Source of the DNA: Cyanobacteria bacterium bin.51
GTDB taxonomy: Bacteria; Cyanobacteriota; Cyanobacteriia; PCC-6307; Cyanobiaceae
DNA length: 34,817 nt
NCBI GenBank assembly: GCA_013203655.1
Contig: JABMPN010000063.1
Coordinates: 1-34,817 of the forward strand
Reading direction: 5' to 3'
Part shown: one piece after another, positions 27,250 to 34,817 of the stretch
Layout: every line of letters begins with the position of its first letter
Position numbering within the stretch: position 1 is the first letter of the stretch
Translations under genes and position numbers: made by a program
The notes under the pieces: generated by a model
The model's database searches: none
What the model was told of the DNA's origin: nothing
The model's input: the letters and a program-made list of their open reading frames with translations, nothing else

Positions 27250-28584
27250 TCATGACGCGGTTCCATCCAGCCAGAAGGCGGCGGCCTTCAATGCTTCTTC
27301 AGAATTGCTGATCCGGCCGAAGGCCCGCTCAAGGCAGAGGTGCCCCAGCAATTGCCCCAGCCGTCGCGAAGGAGCCAGGCCAAAGAGTTCCTGCAGCTCT
27401 CGGCCGTCCAGCGGGGGGTGGGGATGGAACAGGGGATCGGCGGGATCACGCCATCGCTCCAGCCAGGCCAAGGCAAGCGGAGGCGGGAAGAACAGCAGCA
27501 AGGCAGGCAGATCGCCGGCGATCTGCTGGTGCAACCGCAGACGATCGGATTCAGGCAACCGATCGAGAAGTGACTCGGGCCCTTGGTCGTCCTGGCACAA
27601 CAGCCGCCACCAGTGGTGCAGCCGCTCGCAACGCTGTTGCAGTTGGCGGCTGCCATGCAGGTTGGCGAGGCCAGCGCCGTCGAAGAGCACGGCCAAGCGG
27701 GCCAAGCCAAGGGCTTCGGAGTCTTGCGGCGGCTGCAAACCCCTGACCCTGGCCCGCTCGGCTGTCAGCTGCTCCAGGCAGCGTGCCGTCGCCGCGCGAC
27801 CGGGCGCATCGGGCCCTGGGTTGGTGACGCCGCTGGCCAGCTGCCAACGCGGCCGCCAGCTCTCGAGCAGACGACTCTCGTAGGCCAGAGCCAGACCCTG
27901 GCCCCCATCGCGGCAGCCCGCCAGTTTTTCCAGCTCCGCCAGCACCCGCTCCGGCGCCACCTGGGTGATCAGGCGGTGATGGGCCTGGATCCAGCCCAGG
28001 GTTTCCTCTCCCAGCGCGAAACCGAGTTCGGCGGCCAGGCGGATTCCCCGCAGCAAGCGCAGGGGATCCTCGCGAAGATTGGCCTCCGCCACCGCCACCA
28101 CCTGGCCCTTGGCCAGGTCCTTGAGGCCAGCGGTGGGATCGAGCAGGGGGGCGCCTGGCAGCAGTGGCAGGGCCAGGGCATTGAGGCGAAAGTCACGCCG
28201 GCCCAGATCGGCCTCCAGGCTCCCACCCACCTGCCGTGCCAGATCGATGCTCCAGCCCTTCAACACCAGCCTGGCGATCGACCGTTGCGCGTCCAGCACC
28301 ACGGCGCTGCCGCCATGGCGACGGCTGAGCGTCTGGCAGAGGGCAACGGCCTCCACCGGAACCACCAGATCCAGGTCAGGCCTGGCGGCCAGGCGCCCGA
28401 GCAGCCCATCGCGCACGGCGCCGCCCACCAGGGCCGAGCCGGCGGGGAGATCGGCGACCGGCAGGGGCCAGGCGTCCCAGGCCAACACCAGCCGCAGGCT
28501 GTCGGCTGCCAGGGCCAGGCCCGATGCACCCTGCTCACTCCACCCCAGAATGGAGCGATCCGTGGGCCGCTGGGGGATGTGCAT
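27250..28584 (-). CDS. tRNA nucleotidyltransferase (CCA-adding or A-adding) / poly(A) polymerase family
   Basis: 444 residues. Class II polymerase-beta-type head domain: SALVGGAVRDGLLGR with catalytic Asp70 and Asp72 in RPDLDLVV. Then RRDFRLNALALPL, LDPTAGLKDLAKGQV and EDPLRLLRGIRLAAELGF, which are family hallmarks of enzymes adding CCA (or only CC or A) to tRNA 3' ends. The C-terminal half is helical and Leu-rich. Whether it adds all three bases cannot be told. The ATG at 28584 overlaps the divergent ycf34 ATG by 8 bases; a GTG at 28488, nearer the start of the conserved domain, is an alternative that would remove the overlap. Confidence 0.9.
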   Translation of the reverse strand: MHIPQRPTDRSILGWSEQGASGLALAADSLRLVLAWDAWPLPVADLPAGSALVGGAVRDGLLGRLAARPDLDLVVPVEAVALCQTLSRRHGGSAVVLDAQRSIARLVLKGWSIDLARQVGGSLEADLGRRDFRLNALALPLLPGAPLLDPTAGLKDLAKGQVVAVAEANLREDPLRLLRGIRLAAELGFALGEETLGWIQAHHRLITQVAPERVLAELEKLAGCRDGGQGLALAYESRLLESWRPRWQLASGVTNPGPDAPGRAATARCLEQLTAERARVRGLQPPQDSEALGLARLAVLFDGAGLANLHGSRQLQQRCERLHHWWRLLCQDDQGPESLLDRLPESDRLRLHQQIAGDLPALLLFFPPPLALAWLERWRDPADPLFHPHPPLDGRELQELFGLAPSRRLGQLLGHLCLERAFGRISNSEEALKAAAFWLDGTAS

Positions 28585-28828
28585 CTGCGTGGACTGCCAC
28601 TGGGTCGACCGCTGCCAGGCCTATCACGCGGTTGAGCGTCAACATGGTGTGGACCATCTCAGTGCGACCCCCGATTTTCAGCCGATTGAACCCCGGATCC
28701 ATGTTCAGGTGATCGACCTTCCCCAGGCCCAGGTGGGCGTGGAGTGGGATGTGCGCGGCTGCTTGAGCTTCAAGGCTGAACCGGGGCGTTGGCTCCGGCT
28801 CCGGCCCGGGCAGTTGCTGCCGCGATGA
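28577..28828 (+). CDS. ycf34: Ycf34 family iron-sulfur protein
   Basis: 83 residues, beginning MCICVDCHWVDRCQAYHAVE with the conserved four-cysteine pattern C-x-C-x2-C-x5-C, then TPDFQPIEPRIHVQVIDL and EWDVRGCLSFKAEPGRW. The family is conserved from cyanobacteria to red-algal plastids; work on the Synechocystis protein indicates an Fe-S cluster and a role linked to photosynthesis. The ATG at 28577 is required to include the first cysteines. Stop overlaps the tsaB ATG by four bases. The start lies inside the annotated 5' end of cca. Confidence 0.93.
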   Translation: MCICVDCHWVDRCQAYHAVERQHGVDHLSATPDFQPIEPRIHVQVIDLPQAQVGVEWDVRGCLSFKAEPGRWLRLRPGQLLPR

Positions 28829-29481
28829 CGGAGGACCCTCCCTTGCTCCTGGCCCTGCACAGCAGCAGCGACACCCTGGCGGTGGGCCTGCAGGCGTTGG
28901 GTGCTCGTCACCCCGGCGGCGAACCTGCCGATGCCCAGATCGCCACGCACCCGCTGGGCAGGGCCCTGGGCAACGAACTGCTGAGCTGCCTTGAGGAGCT
29001 GCTGCCGGCCCGGGGCTGGAGCCGCCTGGGCCGGCTGGCGGTCGCCACCGGACCAGGCGGCTTCACGGGCACCCGGCTCACGGTGGTCCTGGCCCGCACC
29101 CTGGCCCAGCAACTGCAGCTTCCCCTCGATGGCTTCAGCAGCTTTCTGCTGATTGCCCGTCGCCTCTGGCTGGCCGGTGAGCTCGATGACGACGCCGAAC
29201 CGTTCTGGATTGAGCAGACCTTGCCGCGCCGTGGCCTCGTCTCCGGTTGCTATCGGCTGGATCCGGCCGTGCCGGGGGGGCTCCAGGAACTCCAGGTGCC
29301 GCGATTGCTCCGCACCCCTGGGGAAGCGCCGGCGGCCAGGCGGCTGGAGGCCCGGGTGCAGCCGGCGGCCGACCTGGCCCAGCTGCTGGCCTTGAGCCAG
29401 GCTGCCGCAGCAGCCCGGATCACGGCGCCCTGGCAGCCGGTGCTGCCGCTCTATCCGACCAGCCCGGTGGAGCTGGGCTGA
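28825..29481 (+). CDS. tsaB: tRNA threonylcarbamoyladenosine biosynthesis protein TsaB
   Basis: Partner of TsaD/TsaE in the t6A modification of tRNAs reading ANN codons. 218 residues from the ATG at 28825, chosen for its ATGA overlap with ycf34 and because LLLALHSSSDTLAVGL directly begins the ASKHA-type fold. GNELLSCLEELLPARGW and VATGPGGFTGTRLTVVLART are the diagnostic blocks. The C-terminal half is more variable and Pro/Ala-rich. It shares one base with the start of the following ydcF-like gene. Confidence 0.92.
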   Translation: MTEDPPLLLALHSSSDTLAVGLQALGARHPGGEPADAQIATHPLGRALGNELLSCLEELLPARGWSRLGRLAVATGPGGFTGTRLTVVLARTLAQQLQLPLDGFSSFLLIARRLWLAGELDDDAEPFWIEQTLPRRGLVSGCYRLDPAVPGGLQELQVPRLLRTPGEAPAARRLEARVQPAADLAQLLALSQAAAAARITAPWQPVLPLYPTSPVELG

Positions 29482-30092
29482 TGCGGCGACTTCTGCTCTG
29501 GGCGGTGCTGGGCTTGGGAGTGGCCGGCTTGGTTCGCGCCACGGCGCTGGGTTTGCCCCTGCCCTCGTTCGCTCCGGCCCCGCGCTCAGGTCCCCAGTTG
29601 ATTCTGGCGCTCGGCGGCGATGTGGCCCGCGAAAAGCTGGCCGGCCAGCTGGCCCATCGCTACGGCCTGCCGCTGATGGTGACTGGTGGCAGTAATCGCG
29701 AATATGCCCAGTGGTTGCTCCGTCAGGAAGGCCTGGGCCGCCATCAATACCAGCTCGACTACCGCGCCTTTGACACCGTCAGCAACTTCACGACCGTGGT
29801 GGATGACCTCCGGCGCGACGGCGTTCGCCATGTCCTGCTGGTGACCAGCAGTGATCACATGGAGCGGGCGCTGCTGGTTGGCCGGATCGTGGCCGGTAGC
29901 CGGGGCATTGAACTCAGCCCGGTGCCGGTGCCCTGCGGAGCCGACTGTTCGCCGGAGAGCCGCCGCAAGATCTGGCGGGATGGCCTCCGGGCGCTGGTCT
30001 GGGTGATCAGTGGCCGGGACCTGCGCCAATGGGCGGCAGAGCGGCTCGGGCCGGCGCCGCCGGCAGTAGCCCCTGGTCCAGCAGACCGTTGA
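29481..30092 (+). CDS. YdcF/ElyC family (DUF218) protein
   Basis: 203 residues from the ATG at 29481, which overlaps the tsaB stop by one base. An N-terminal hydrophobic segment (about 4-27) suggests membrane anchoring, then the DUF218 fold: LILALGGDVAREKLAGQLAH, LMVTGGSNREYAQWLL, DTVSNFTTVVDDLRRDGVRH and LLVTSSDHMERALLVGRIVA. Relatives include E. coli ElyC and SanA, connected to envelope polysaccharide handling; the biochemical activity is not settled. The last 86 bases overlap the convergent plsC gene. Confidence 0.85.
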   Translation: MRRLLLWAVLGLGVAGLVRATALGLPLPSFAPAPRSGPQLILALGGDVAREKLAGQLAHRYGLPLMVTGGSNREYAQWLLRQEGLGRHQYQLDYRAFDTVSNFTTVVDDLRRDGVRHVLLVTSSDHMERALLVGRIVAGSRGIELSPVPVPCGADCSPESRRKIWRDGLRALVWVISGRDLRQWAAERLGPAPPAVAPGPADR

Positions 30093-30738
30093 TCTGTTGC
30101 TGGCAGGCCAGGGTGGTGGCCGCGAGGTCAGCGCGCTGGCGCGTGGCCGGTGGGGCAATCGGCTGACCGATGCGGATGTGGATCGGCACGAGCCTGGGCC
30201 ATGGCCGCCCCTGGCCCAGGGCCCGGTGGCTGTTGACGATCGCGACCGGCAGCAGTGGTGCACCGGCCTTGGCGGCCAGGAACGCGGCCCCCAGCTGCGG
30301 ATCGTTCACTCGACCATCGGCCTGGCGGGTGCCATCGAGAAACACGCCGGTGGCCCACCCCTCCGCCAGGCGGGCCATGGCGACGCGAATCGCCTCACGG
30401 TCGCTGGCACCCCGCGACACCGGGTAGGCACCACAGGCCCGGATGATCGCGCCGAGAATCGGCACCTTGAACAGTTCCGCCTTGGCCATGAAGGCCACCG
30501 GGCGGCCGAGGGCATGGCCCAGCAGGGGCGGATCGAGATGGGACCCGTGGTTGGCCACCACCACCAGCGGTCCCTCCAGCGGCACCTGACGGTTGTCTGC
30601 CGTGTGGCCCCGGAACAACAGCCGGTAGATCGGAAACACCAGCAGGGAGCTGATCAGCCGGTAGGTGACGCTGGGCCGCGGCGTCAGCAGGGCCGGCCTG
30701 GGCAGGCTGCGATCTGTAACCAGGGGCAGGTTGCTCAA
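30007..30738 (-). CDS. plsC: 1-acyl-sn-glycerol-3-phosphate acyltransferase
   Basis: Adds the second acyl chain to lysophosphatidate to make phosphatidate. 243 residues. Catalytic H-x4-D motif NHGSHLD (His64, Asp69), then VAFMAKAELFKVPILGAIIR and CGAYPVSRG. The substrate-binding motif usually FPEGTR is FLDGTRQADG here, a mild change. A hydrophobic stretch at about 27-42 may lie in the membrane. The first four bases overlap the end of fabD (ATGA-type), so translation is coupled. The C-terminal 28 residues are encoded by sequence overlapping the ydcF-like gene and are likely dispensable. Confidence 0.92.
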   Translation of the reverse strand: MSNLPLVTDRSLPRPALLTPRPSVTYRLISSLLVFPIYRLLFRGHTADNRQVPLEGPLVVVANHGSHLDPPLLGHALGRPVAFMAKAELFKVPILGAIIRACGAYPVSRGASDREAIRVAMARLAEGWATGVFLDGTRQADGRVNDPQLGAAFLAAKAGAPLLPVAIVNSHRALGQGRPWPRLVPIHIRIGQPIAPPATRQRADLAATTLACQQQINGLLDQGLLPAAPARAALPPIGAGPGH

Positions 30739-31634
30739 TGGCCCAGATCCTCTGCGCAGGCGATCCGGGCGGTGACCACCCCCTCAAGCTCCCGTTTGAC
30801 CAGGCCGCTGAGCACGTTCCCCGGTCCGATCTCCACCACGGTGCCGATCCCCTCGGCTTGGAACTGGGCCATCGTCTCGCGCCAGCGAACGCCACGCACC
30901 ATCTGCCCAGCCAGCCTGGCCTTGAGCAGTTGGCCATCGGTCTGGGGGCTGGGATCGGTGTTGCTCAGCACTGGGATAGAGGCCGTGGCGAAGGGCACAG
31001 CGTCCAGTTCCGCCGCGAAGGCCGCGGCCGCGTCTTGCATCATCGGCGAGTGAAAGGCTCCTGAGACCGCCAGGGGAATGGCGCGCTTGCAGCGCAGGGC
31101 ACGGCTCACCTGGCCCACAGCCTCCGGTGTCCCGGAGATCACCACCTGGGCGGCACTGTTGTCGTTGGCGATCACCACCCCGTCGCTGCAGGCCACCAGC
31201 CGCTCCAGTTCGCTGCGTTCGAAGCCGATCACGGCTGTCATGGCCCCACCGCCGGCAGCGGCCATCAGGTTGCTGCGGCACTGGATCAGCCGCAGGCCGG
31301 TGGCGACGTCAAAGACACCGGCGGCATAGAGGGCCACCAATTCCCCCAGGCTGTGGCCCGCCACCAGTTGGGCTGTGCGCCCCTGGGCGAGCAGCCCATC
31401 TACCAGCAGACTCTCCACCACAAACAGGGCGGGCTGGGTGTTGCGGGTGTCGTTGAGGTCGTGGAGCTGGTCGGACTGATCCGGGACGCTGCCGGAGCAG
31501 ATCGCCAGCAGATCGCGGCCCAGCAGCTCCGAAGCGATCGCGAAGCGCTGCCTGGCACCGGGGAGCTCCAGCAGGCCTTCAGCCATGCCGAGTTTCTGTG
31601 ATCCCTGGCCGGGAAACACCCAGGCAATGGTCAT
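30735..31634 (-). CDS. fabD: Malonyl-CoA:ACP transacylase
   Basis: Loads malonate on acyl carrier protein for fatty acid elongation. 299 residues. Start MTIAWVFPGQGSQKLGM; catalytic GHSLGE with Ser95; second block SGAFHSPMM holding the active-site His; GPGNVLSGLVKR near the end. All are standard FabD features. ATG at 31634. It lies 28 bases after fabH and overlaps plsC, within the plsX-fabH-fabD-plsC lipid operon. Confidence 0.97.
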   Translation of the reverse strand: MTIAWVFPGQGSQKLGMAEGLLELPGARQRFAIASELLGRDLLAICSGSVPDQSDQLHDLNDTRNTQPALFVVESLLVDGLLAQGRTAQLVAGHSLGELVALYAAGVFDVATGLRLIQCRSNLMAAAGGGAMTAVIGFERSELERLVACSDGVVIANDNSAAQVVISGTPEAVGQVSRALRCKRAIPLAVSGAFHSPMMQDAAAAFAAELDAVPFATASIPVLSNTDPSPQTDGQLLKARLAGQMVRGVRWRETMAQFQAEGIGTVVEIGPGNVLSGLVKRELEGVVTARIACAEDLGH

Positions 31635-31662
31635 GGAGGCAGCGCGTCGAACCGGCTGGAGA

Positions 31663-32664
31663 TTAGGCGCCGCTGCCTCCGGGACCCCGCCAGCGCAGCA
31701 GGGCGGCTCCCCAGCTCAGACCAGCGCCGAAGCCACTGGTGGCGATCAGATGGCCGGGGGAGATCCGGCCATCCCGCACGGCCTCATCGAGCATCAAGGG
31801 GATCGTGGCGGCGGAGGTGTTGCCGTAGGCGGCCAGGTTGCTGAGCACCCGATCAGCCGGAATCCCCAGGCGTGTGGCCACCGCATCGAGGATGCGTTGG
31901 TTGGCCTGGTGCAGCAGCAGCCAGTCGATCTGGTTGGTGGCGGTGCCGGTGTCCTTCAGGAGGGCTTCAAGCACGGCGGGCACCTCGCGCACGGCGAACT
32001 TGTAGACCTCCTGCCCATTCATCTGAATCGGCTGGAAGCCACCGCGCTGGGCGGTATGGCCCTCCACCAGGGGATGGCGGTCCTGGCCCTGTTGCAGGGT
32101 CAGGCACTCGGCGCGGCGGCCATCGGAGTGCATGCGGAAACCCAGCAGACCATCCTCAGCTCCAGGGCAGGCTTCGAGCGCCACAGCGGCGGCGCCATCG
32201 CCGAACAGGACGCAGGTGCTGCGGTCGTCCCAGTCGATCCAGCGGCTGAGCTGGTCAGCGCCGATCACCAGGACGCGCCGCATCGAGCCGCAGCGCAGGT
32301 AATGGCCGGCCGTGATCAAGGCAAACAGGAAGCCGCTACAGGCCGCAGTCAGATCGAAAGCCACGGCCTGGCTCGCCCCCAGGGCCGCCTGGATGCGGGG
32401 TGCAGTGCCGAAGAGGTCATCGGGGCTGGAGGTGGCCAGCAGGATCAGATCAAGATCCTGCGGCTGCCAGCCCGCATGGTCCAGAGCAGCCCTGGCGGCG
32501 TCGGTGGCCAGGCTGGTGAGTGTCTCTCCGGGCCCGGCGACCCGCCGGGCGGCGATGCCGGTGCGGCTGCGAATCCAGGCGTCATTGGTCTCGACCCGAT
32601 GGCTGAGCTGGTCATTGCTCAGGCTGAGGCTGGGCAGGGAACTGCCACATCCCACCAGCGCCAT
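31663..32664 (-). CDS. fabH: 3-oxoacyl-[ACP] synthase III
   Basis: Starts fatty acid synthesis by condensing acetyl-CoA with malonyl-ACP. 333 residues from the ATG at 32664, picked because MALVGCGSSLPSLSLSNDQL is the family N-terminus; the ATG at 32703 would add 13 residues. Catalytic triad is visible: Cys109 in TAACSGF, His in LLHQANQRILDAV, Asn in AYGNTSAATIP. It lies 51 bases after plsX, read in the same direction. Confidence 0.96.
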   Translation of the reverse strand: MALVGCGSSLPSLSLSNDQLSHRVETNDAWIRSRTGIAARRVAGPGETLTSLATDAARAALDHAGWQPQDLDLILLATSSPDDLFGTAPRIQAALGASQAVAFDLTAACSGFLFALITAGHYLRCGSMRRVLVIGADQLSRWIDWDDRSTCVLFGDGAAAVALEACPGAEDGLLGFRMHSDGRRAECLTLQQGQDRHPLVEGHTAQRGGFQPIQMNGQEVYKFAVREVPAVLEALLKDTGTATNQIDWLLLHQANQRILDAVATRLGIPADRVLSNLAAYGNTSAATIPLMLDEAVRDGRISPGHLIATSGFGAGLSWGAALLRWRGPGGSGA

Positions 32665-32715
32665 CCCAGCGCTCCATTGACCGAGCGACACCTGCGCGAC
32701 CACAGTTGGGCTCAG

Positions 32716-34095
32716 TCAACCACAGGCGGGGATGGCCCCGGTCTTGGCGCCGGCTTCAGGACCGGTATCGGCGGCCGCTTCACCGCCCGCTTCGGCAGTC
32801 GAGGCTTCACTGAGCTGTTGGAGATCGTCCATGACGCCGTGGCTGGCGGCACGGTGGGCCAGGCGCAGGGCGCTGACCACCGAGAGGGCCTTGCTGCTGC
32901 CGTGACCTATCACGCAGATGCCGTTGACACCGAGCAGCAGGGCGCCGCCATGTTCGGCATGGTCGAGCCGTTTCTTGATCCGCACCAGGTTGCTGCGCAG
33001 GAAGGCGGAACCGACCTTGCCGCGGCGGCCGCGGGGCAGTTCCGCCCGCAGCACGTCGAGCAGAACGCCGCCCACCGATTCCAGGAACTTGAGCAGCACG
33101 TTGCCGGTGTAGCCGTCACAGACGACCACATCGAACTGGCCGGAGAGCACGTCGCGGCCCTCGCAGTTGCCGGCGAAGCGGAGCCGGCTCTCAGCCTCCA
33201 GCAGCGGATAGGCCTTGACTGTGAGGTCATTGCCCTTACACGACTCCTCGCCGATGTTGAGCAGGCCGATCCTGGGGCTGGCTACTCCCAGCACATCGCG
33301 GCTGTAGATGCTCCCCAGCAGGCCGAACTGGTGGAGATAGGCCGGTTTGCAATCCATGTTGGCGCCGACATCCAGCACCAGTACCTGCTCGGCAGGGTCT
33401 TTGGTGGGGAACAGGGCGCCGATCGCCGGGCGATCGATGCCCTTCAAGCGGCCCAGCCGGAAAATGGCGGCGGCCATCACGGCCCCGGAGTTGCCCGCCG
33501 AATACACAGCCATCGCCTGGCCCTGGCTGACCTGGTCCATGGCCAGGTTGATGCTGGCATCGCGCTTGCGGCGCACCACCCTGGCCTCCTCGTGCATCTC
33601 CACCGAGGGGCCACTGCTGATCAATTCCAGCAGACCTGCCGCCACCGCCTCGCGAAGTTCCTCGCCCAGGTCGAGTGCGGCCACGGCCTGGTGGAGCGCG
33701 GCCTCTTCGGCAACGAAGCGGACGCGCAGGGGCAGCACCCGGACGGCATCGAGGCAGCCCGCCAGGATCGGCCCGGGGGCGAAATCGCCACCCATGCCAT
33801 CGACGGCCACCCAGAGGCGATCGGCCTCGCGAATCGGCGCCTCAAGGCCAGCAGCGCCCTGCTGCAGCCGGCGCAGGGGATAGAGCACCGAGCCGGCCGT
33901 TGAGGCCATTGAGCCCGCCACAGACCCCGCCACCGAGCCCGCAGCGGACGCCATCGTGGTTGCCGAGGAGGTGGCGGTGCCCACCAGGCTGGTCACGGCG
34001 GCGTTGCGGCGATACCAGATCACCAGCCGACGGATGGCCCGGCTCGGCTTCGGACGCCGGTACCGGGGATCGAATTCAGGCTCCTTCGCTGCCAA
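32716..34095 (-). CDS. plsX: Phosphate acyltransferase PlsX with N-terminal extension
   Basis: Makes acyl-phosphate from acyl-ACP for phospholipid synthesis. 459 residues against about 330-350 usual. The conserved domain starts near residue 92, RLWVAVDGMGGDFAPGPIL, with AMDQVSQGQAMAVYSAGNSG, DVGANMDCKPAYLHQFG and CDGYTGNVLLKFLES. The first 90 residues are extra: basic RRPKPSRAIRRLVIWYRR, then a low-complexity Ala/Ser/Thr/Gly/Val segment with repeated AGSVAGSV units; the last 30 residues are an Ala/Glu/Gly tail. The extension may be a membrane-facing segment. The only in-frame start before it is a TTG at 34095, inside the last 20 bases of rpaB. Confidence 0.94.
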   Translation of the reverse strand: MAAKEPEFDPRYRRPKPSRAIRRLVIWYRRNAAVTSLVGTATSSATTMASAAGSVAGSVAGSMASTAGSVLYPLRRLQQGAAGLEAPIREADRLWVAVDGMGGDFAPGPILAGCLDAVRVLPLRVRFVAEEAALHQAVAALDLGEELREAVAAGLLELISSGPSVEMHEEARVVRRKRDASINLAMDQVSQGQAMAVYSAGNSGAVMAAAIFRLGRLKGIDRPAIGALFPTKDPAEQVLVLDVGANMDCKPAYLHQFGLLGSIYSRDVLGVASPRIGLLNIGEESCKGNDLTVKAYPLLEAESRLRFAGNCEGRDVLSGQFDVVVCDGYTGNVLLKFLESVGGVLLDVLRAELPRGRRGKVGSAFLRSNLVRIKKRLDHAEHGGALLLGVNGICVIGHGSSKALSVVSALRLAHRAASHGVMDDLQQLSEASTAEAGGEAAADTGPEAGAKTGAIPACG

Positions 34096-34817
34096 CGGAT
34101 TCCACGATGCGCTGGAACAGATAACCCGTGCCCCGGGCTGTGAGGATCAGCTCGGGGTTGGCGGGATCGTCTTCCAGTTTGGAGCGCAGCCTGGAGATGT
34201 GGACATCCACCACGCGGGTGTCGACATGACGCTCCGGGGTGTAGTCCCAGACCTCTTTGAGGATCTCGCCGCGGCTGAACGGTTCGCCCGACCGGCTGAC
34301 GAGCAGCTCCAGCAGGCTGAATTCCATGCCGGTGAGGCGGATGCGCTCGTCGTTGCGGTACACCTGGCGTTTGTTGGTGTCGATGCGCAGGTCGCTGACC
34401 TGGATCACCCCGGAGTTGGGGATCCCTACCACCTGCTCTTTGTCGATGCGGCGCAGCACGCAGCGGATGCGGGCTTCAAGTTCCTTGGGGCTGAACGGCT
34501 TGACGACGTAGTCGTCGGCACCGAGTTCGAGGCCCGTGATCCGGTCGGCCACATCGCCGAGGGCGGTGAGCATCACGATCGGCACGTCGGATTCCTTGCG
34601 CAGCTCCTGGCAGACCCCGTAGCCATCCAGCTTCGGCATCATCACGTCGAGCACGACCAGGTCGGGGCTGGAGCAGCGGAAGGCTTCCAAGGCCTCCACG
34701 CCGTCACTGGCGGTGACCACGTGGTACCCAATCATCGACAGGCGGGTTTCCAGAATCCTGCGGATGCTGGCCTCGTCATCGACGACCAGGATGGTTTCCT
34801 TGGCGGGAAGAGATGCC
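34076..34817 (-). CDS. rpaB: OmpR-family response regulator RpaB, 5' end outside window
   Basis: The frame runs to the window edge; about 246 residues are visible, lacking only a few at the N-terminus. Receiver domain: KETILVVDDEASIRRILETR, phospho-acceptor Asp in DLVVLDVMMPKLDGYG, Thr in IVMLTALGD and Lys in DDYVVKPFSPKELEAR. The winged-helix output domain has RLTGMEFSLLELLVSRSGEP and RHVDTRVVDVHISRLRSKLE. This is the conserved Ycf27/RpaB type, the essential regulator of high-light and photosystem genes acting via HLR1 sites. An ATG seen at 34735 lies inside the receiver domain and is not the real start. Its 3' end overlaps plsX by 20 bases. Confidence 0.96.
   Translation of the reverse strand, partial: ASLPAKETILVVDDEASIRRILETRLSMIGYHVVTASDGVEALEAFRCSSPDLVVLDVMMPKLDGYGVCQELRKESDVPIVMLTALGDVADRITGLELGADDYVVKPFSPKELEARIRCVLRRIDKEQVVGIPNSGVIQVSDLRIDTNKRQVYRNDERIRLTGMEFSLLELLVSRSGEPFSRGEILKEVWDYTPERHVDTRVVDVHISRLRSKLEDDPANPELILTARGTGYLFQRIVESVGSEGA

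Noticed and set aside
31585-33903. 772-codon open frame on the plus strand, opposite fabD-fabH-plsX
   Set aside because: It runs through three well-recognised genes on the other strand, has no known motif, and has the Gly/Ala/Gln/His-rich composition typical of antisense frames in GC-rich DNA.

Overview
The window is about 34.8 kb of GC-rich DNA (roughly 65% by eye) that looks like a picocyanobacterial chromosome of the Synechococcus/Cyanobium type. Evidence for this: genes for NDH-1 (ndhA-I-G-E, ndhD, ndhF, and the cyanobacteria/plastid-specific ndhM), RbcR, RpaB, Ycf34, a plant-type phytoene desaturase with phytoene synthase, a DUF3352 protein, a DUF3172 protein and an RRM-type RNA-binding protein. 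Genes are tightly packed, often with 1-20 base overlaps. No gene-free stretch exceeds 300 bases; the largest (3529-3805) is 277 bases. I see no tRNA, rRNA, CRISPR array, insertion sequence or prophage.

Left part (1-6547): the 3' end of trpB (+), then a minus-strand group hrcA > Anbu-type proteasome-like peptidase > a glutaminase-family gene that has lost two internal segments. One of those losses coincides with a perfect 38-base palindrome. A rhodanese (-) follows, then a DUF3352 membrane-anchored protein and a SixA-type phosphatase (+).

Central part (6574-16372): citrate synthase, ndhA, ndhI-ndhG-ndhE, NAD kinase, a CYTH-domain protein and a small unknown protein lie on the plus strand. A minus-strand PedR-like LuxR-family regulator diverges from metF (+). 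A sugar-nucleotide pyrophosphorylase, scpA and a LapA-domain membrane protein follow on the minus strand.

Respiration and pigment part (16466-27073): ndhF > ndhD (-), an NnrU/Z-ISO family membrane protein (-) divergent from rbcR (+), ndhM > DUF3172 (-) divergent from pds-crtB (+), then an RNA-binding protein > alpha/beta hydrolase pair (-). Seven NDH-1 subunits and two or three carotenoid steps sit within about 18 kb.

Right part (27250-34817): a CCA-adding-type tRNA nucleotidyltransferase (-) whose start codon region overlaps that of ycf34 (+). The plus-strand run ycf34-tsaB-ydcF meets a minus-strand lipid operon read as rpaB > plsX > fabH > fabD > plsC, in which the response regulator overlaps the start of the phospholipid/fatty-acid genes. 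The window ends inside rpaB.

Most of the window is ordinary core genome. The strongest oddities are the internally deleted glutaminase with its perfect palindrome, a cluster of TGGTC/GACCA palindromes ahead of a small unknown gene, two strong perfect hairpins around ndhD-ndhF, and the overlapping start codons of cca and ycf34. I did not find a convincing new multi-gene system.
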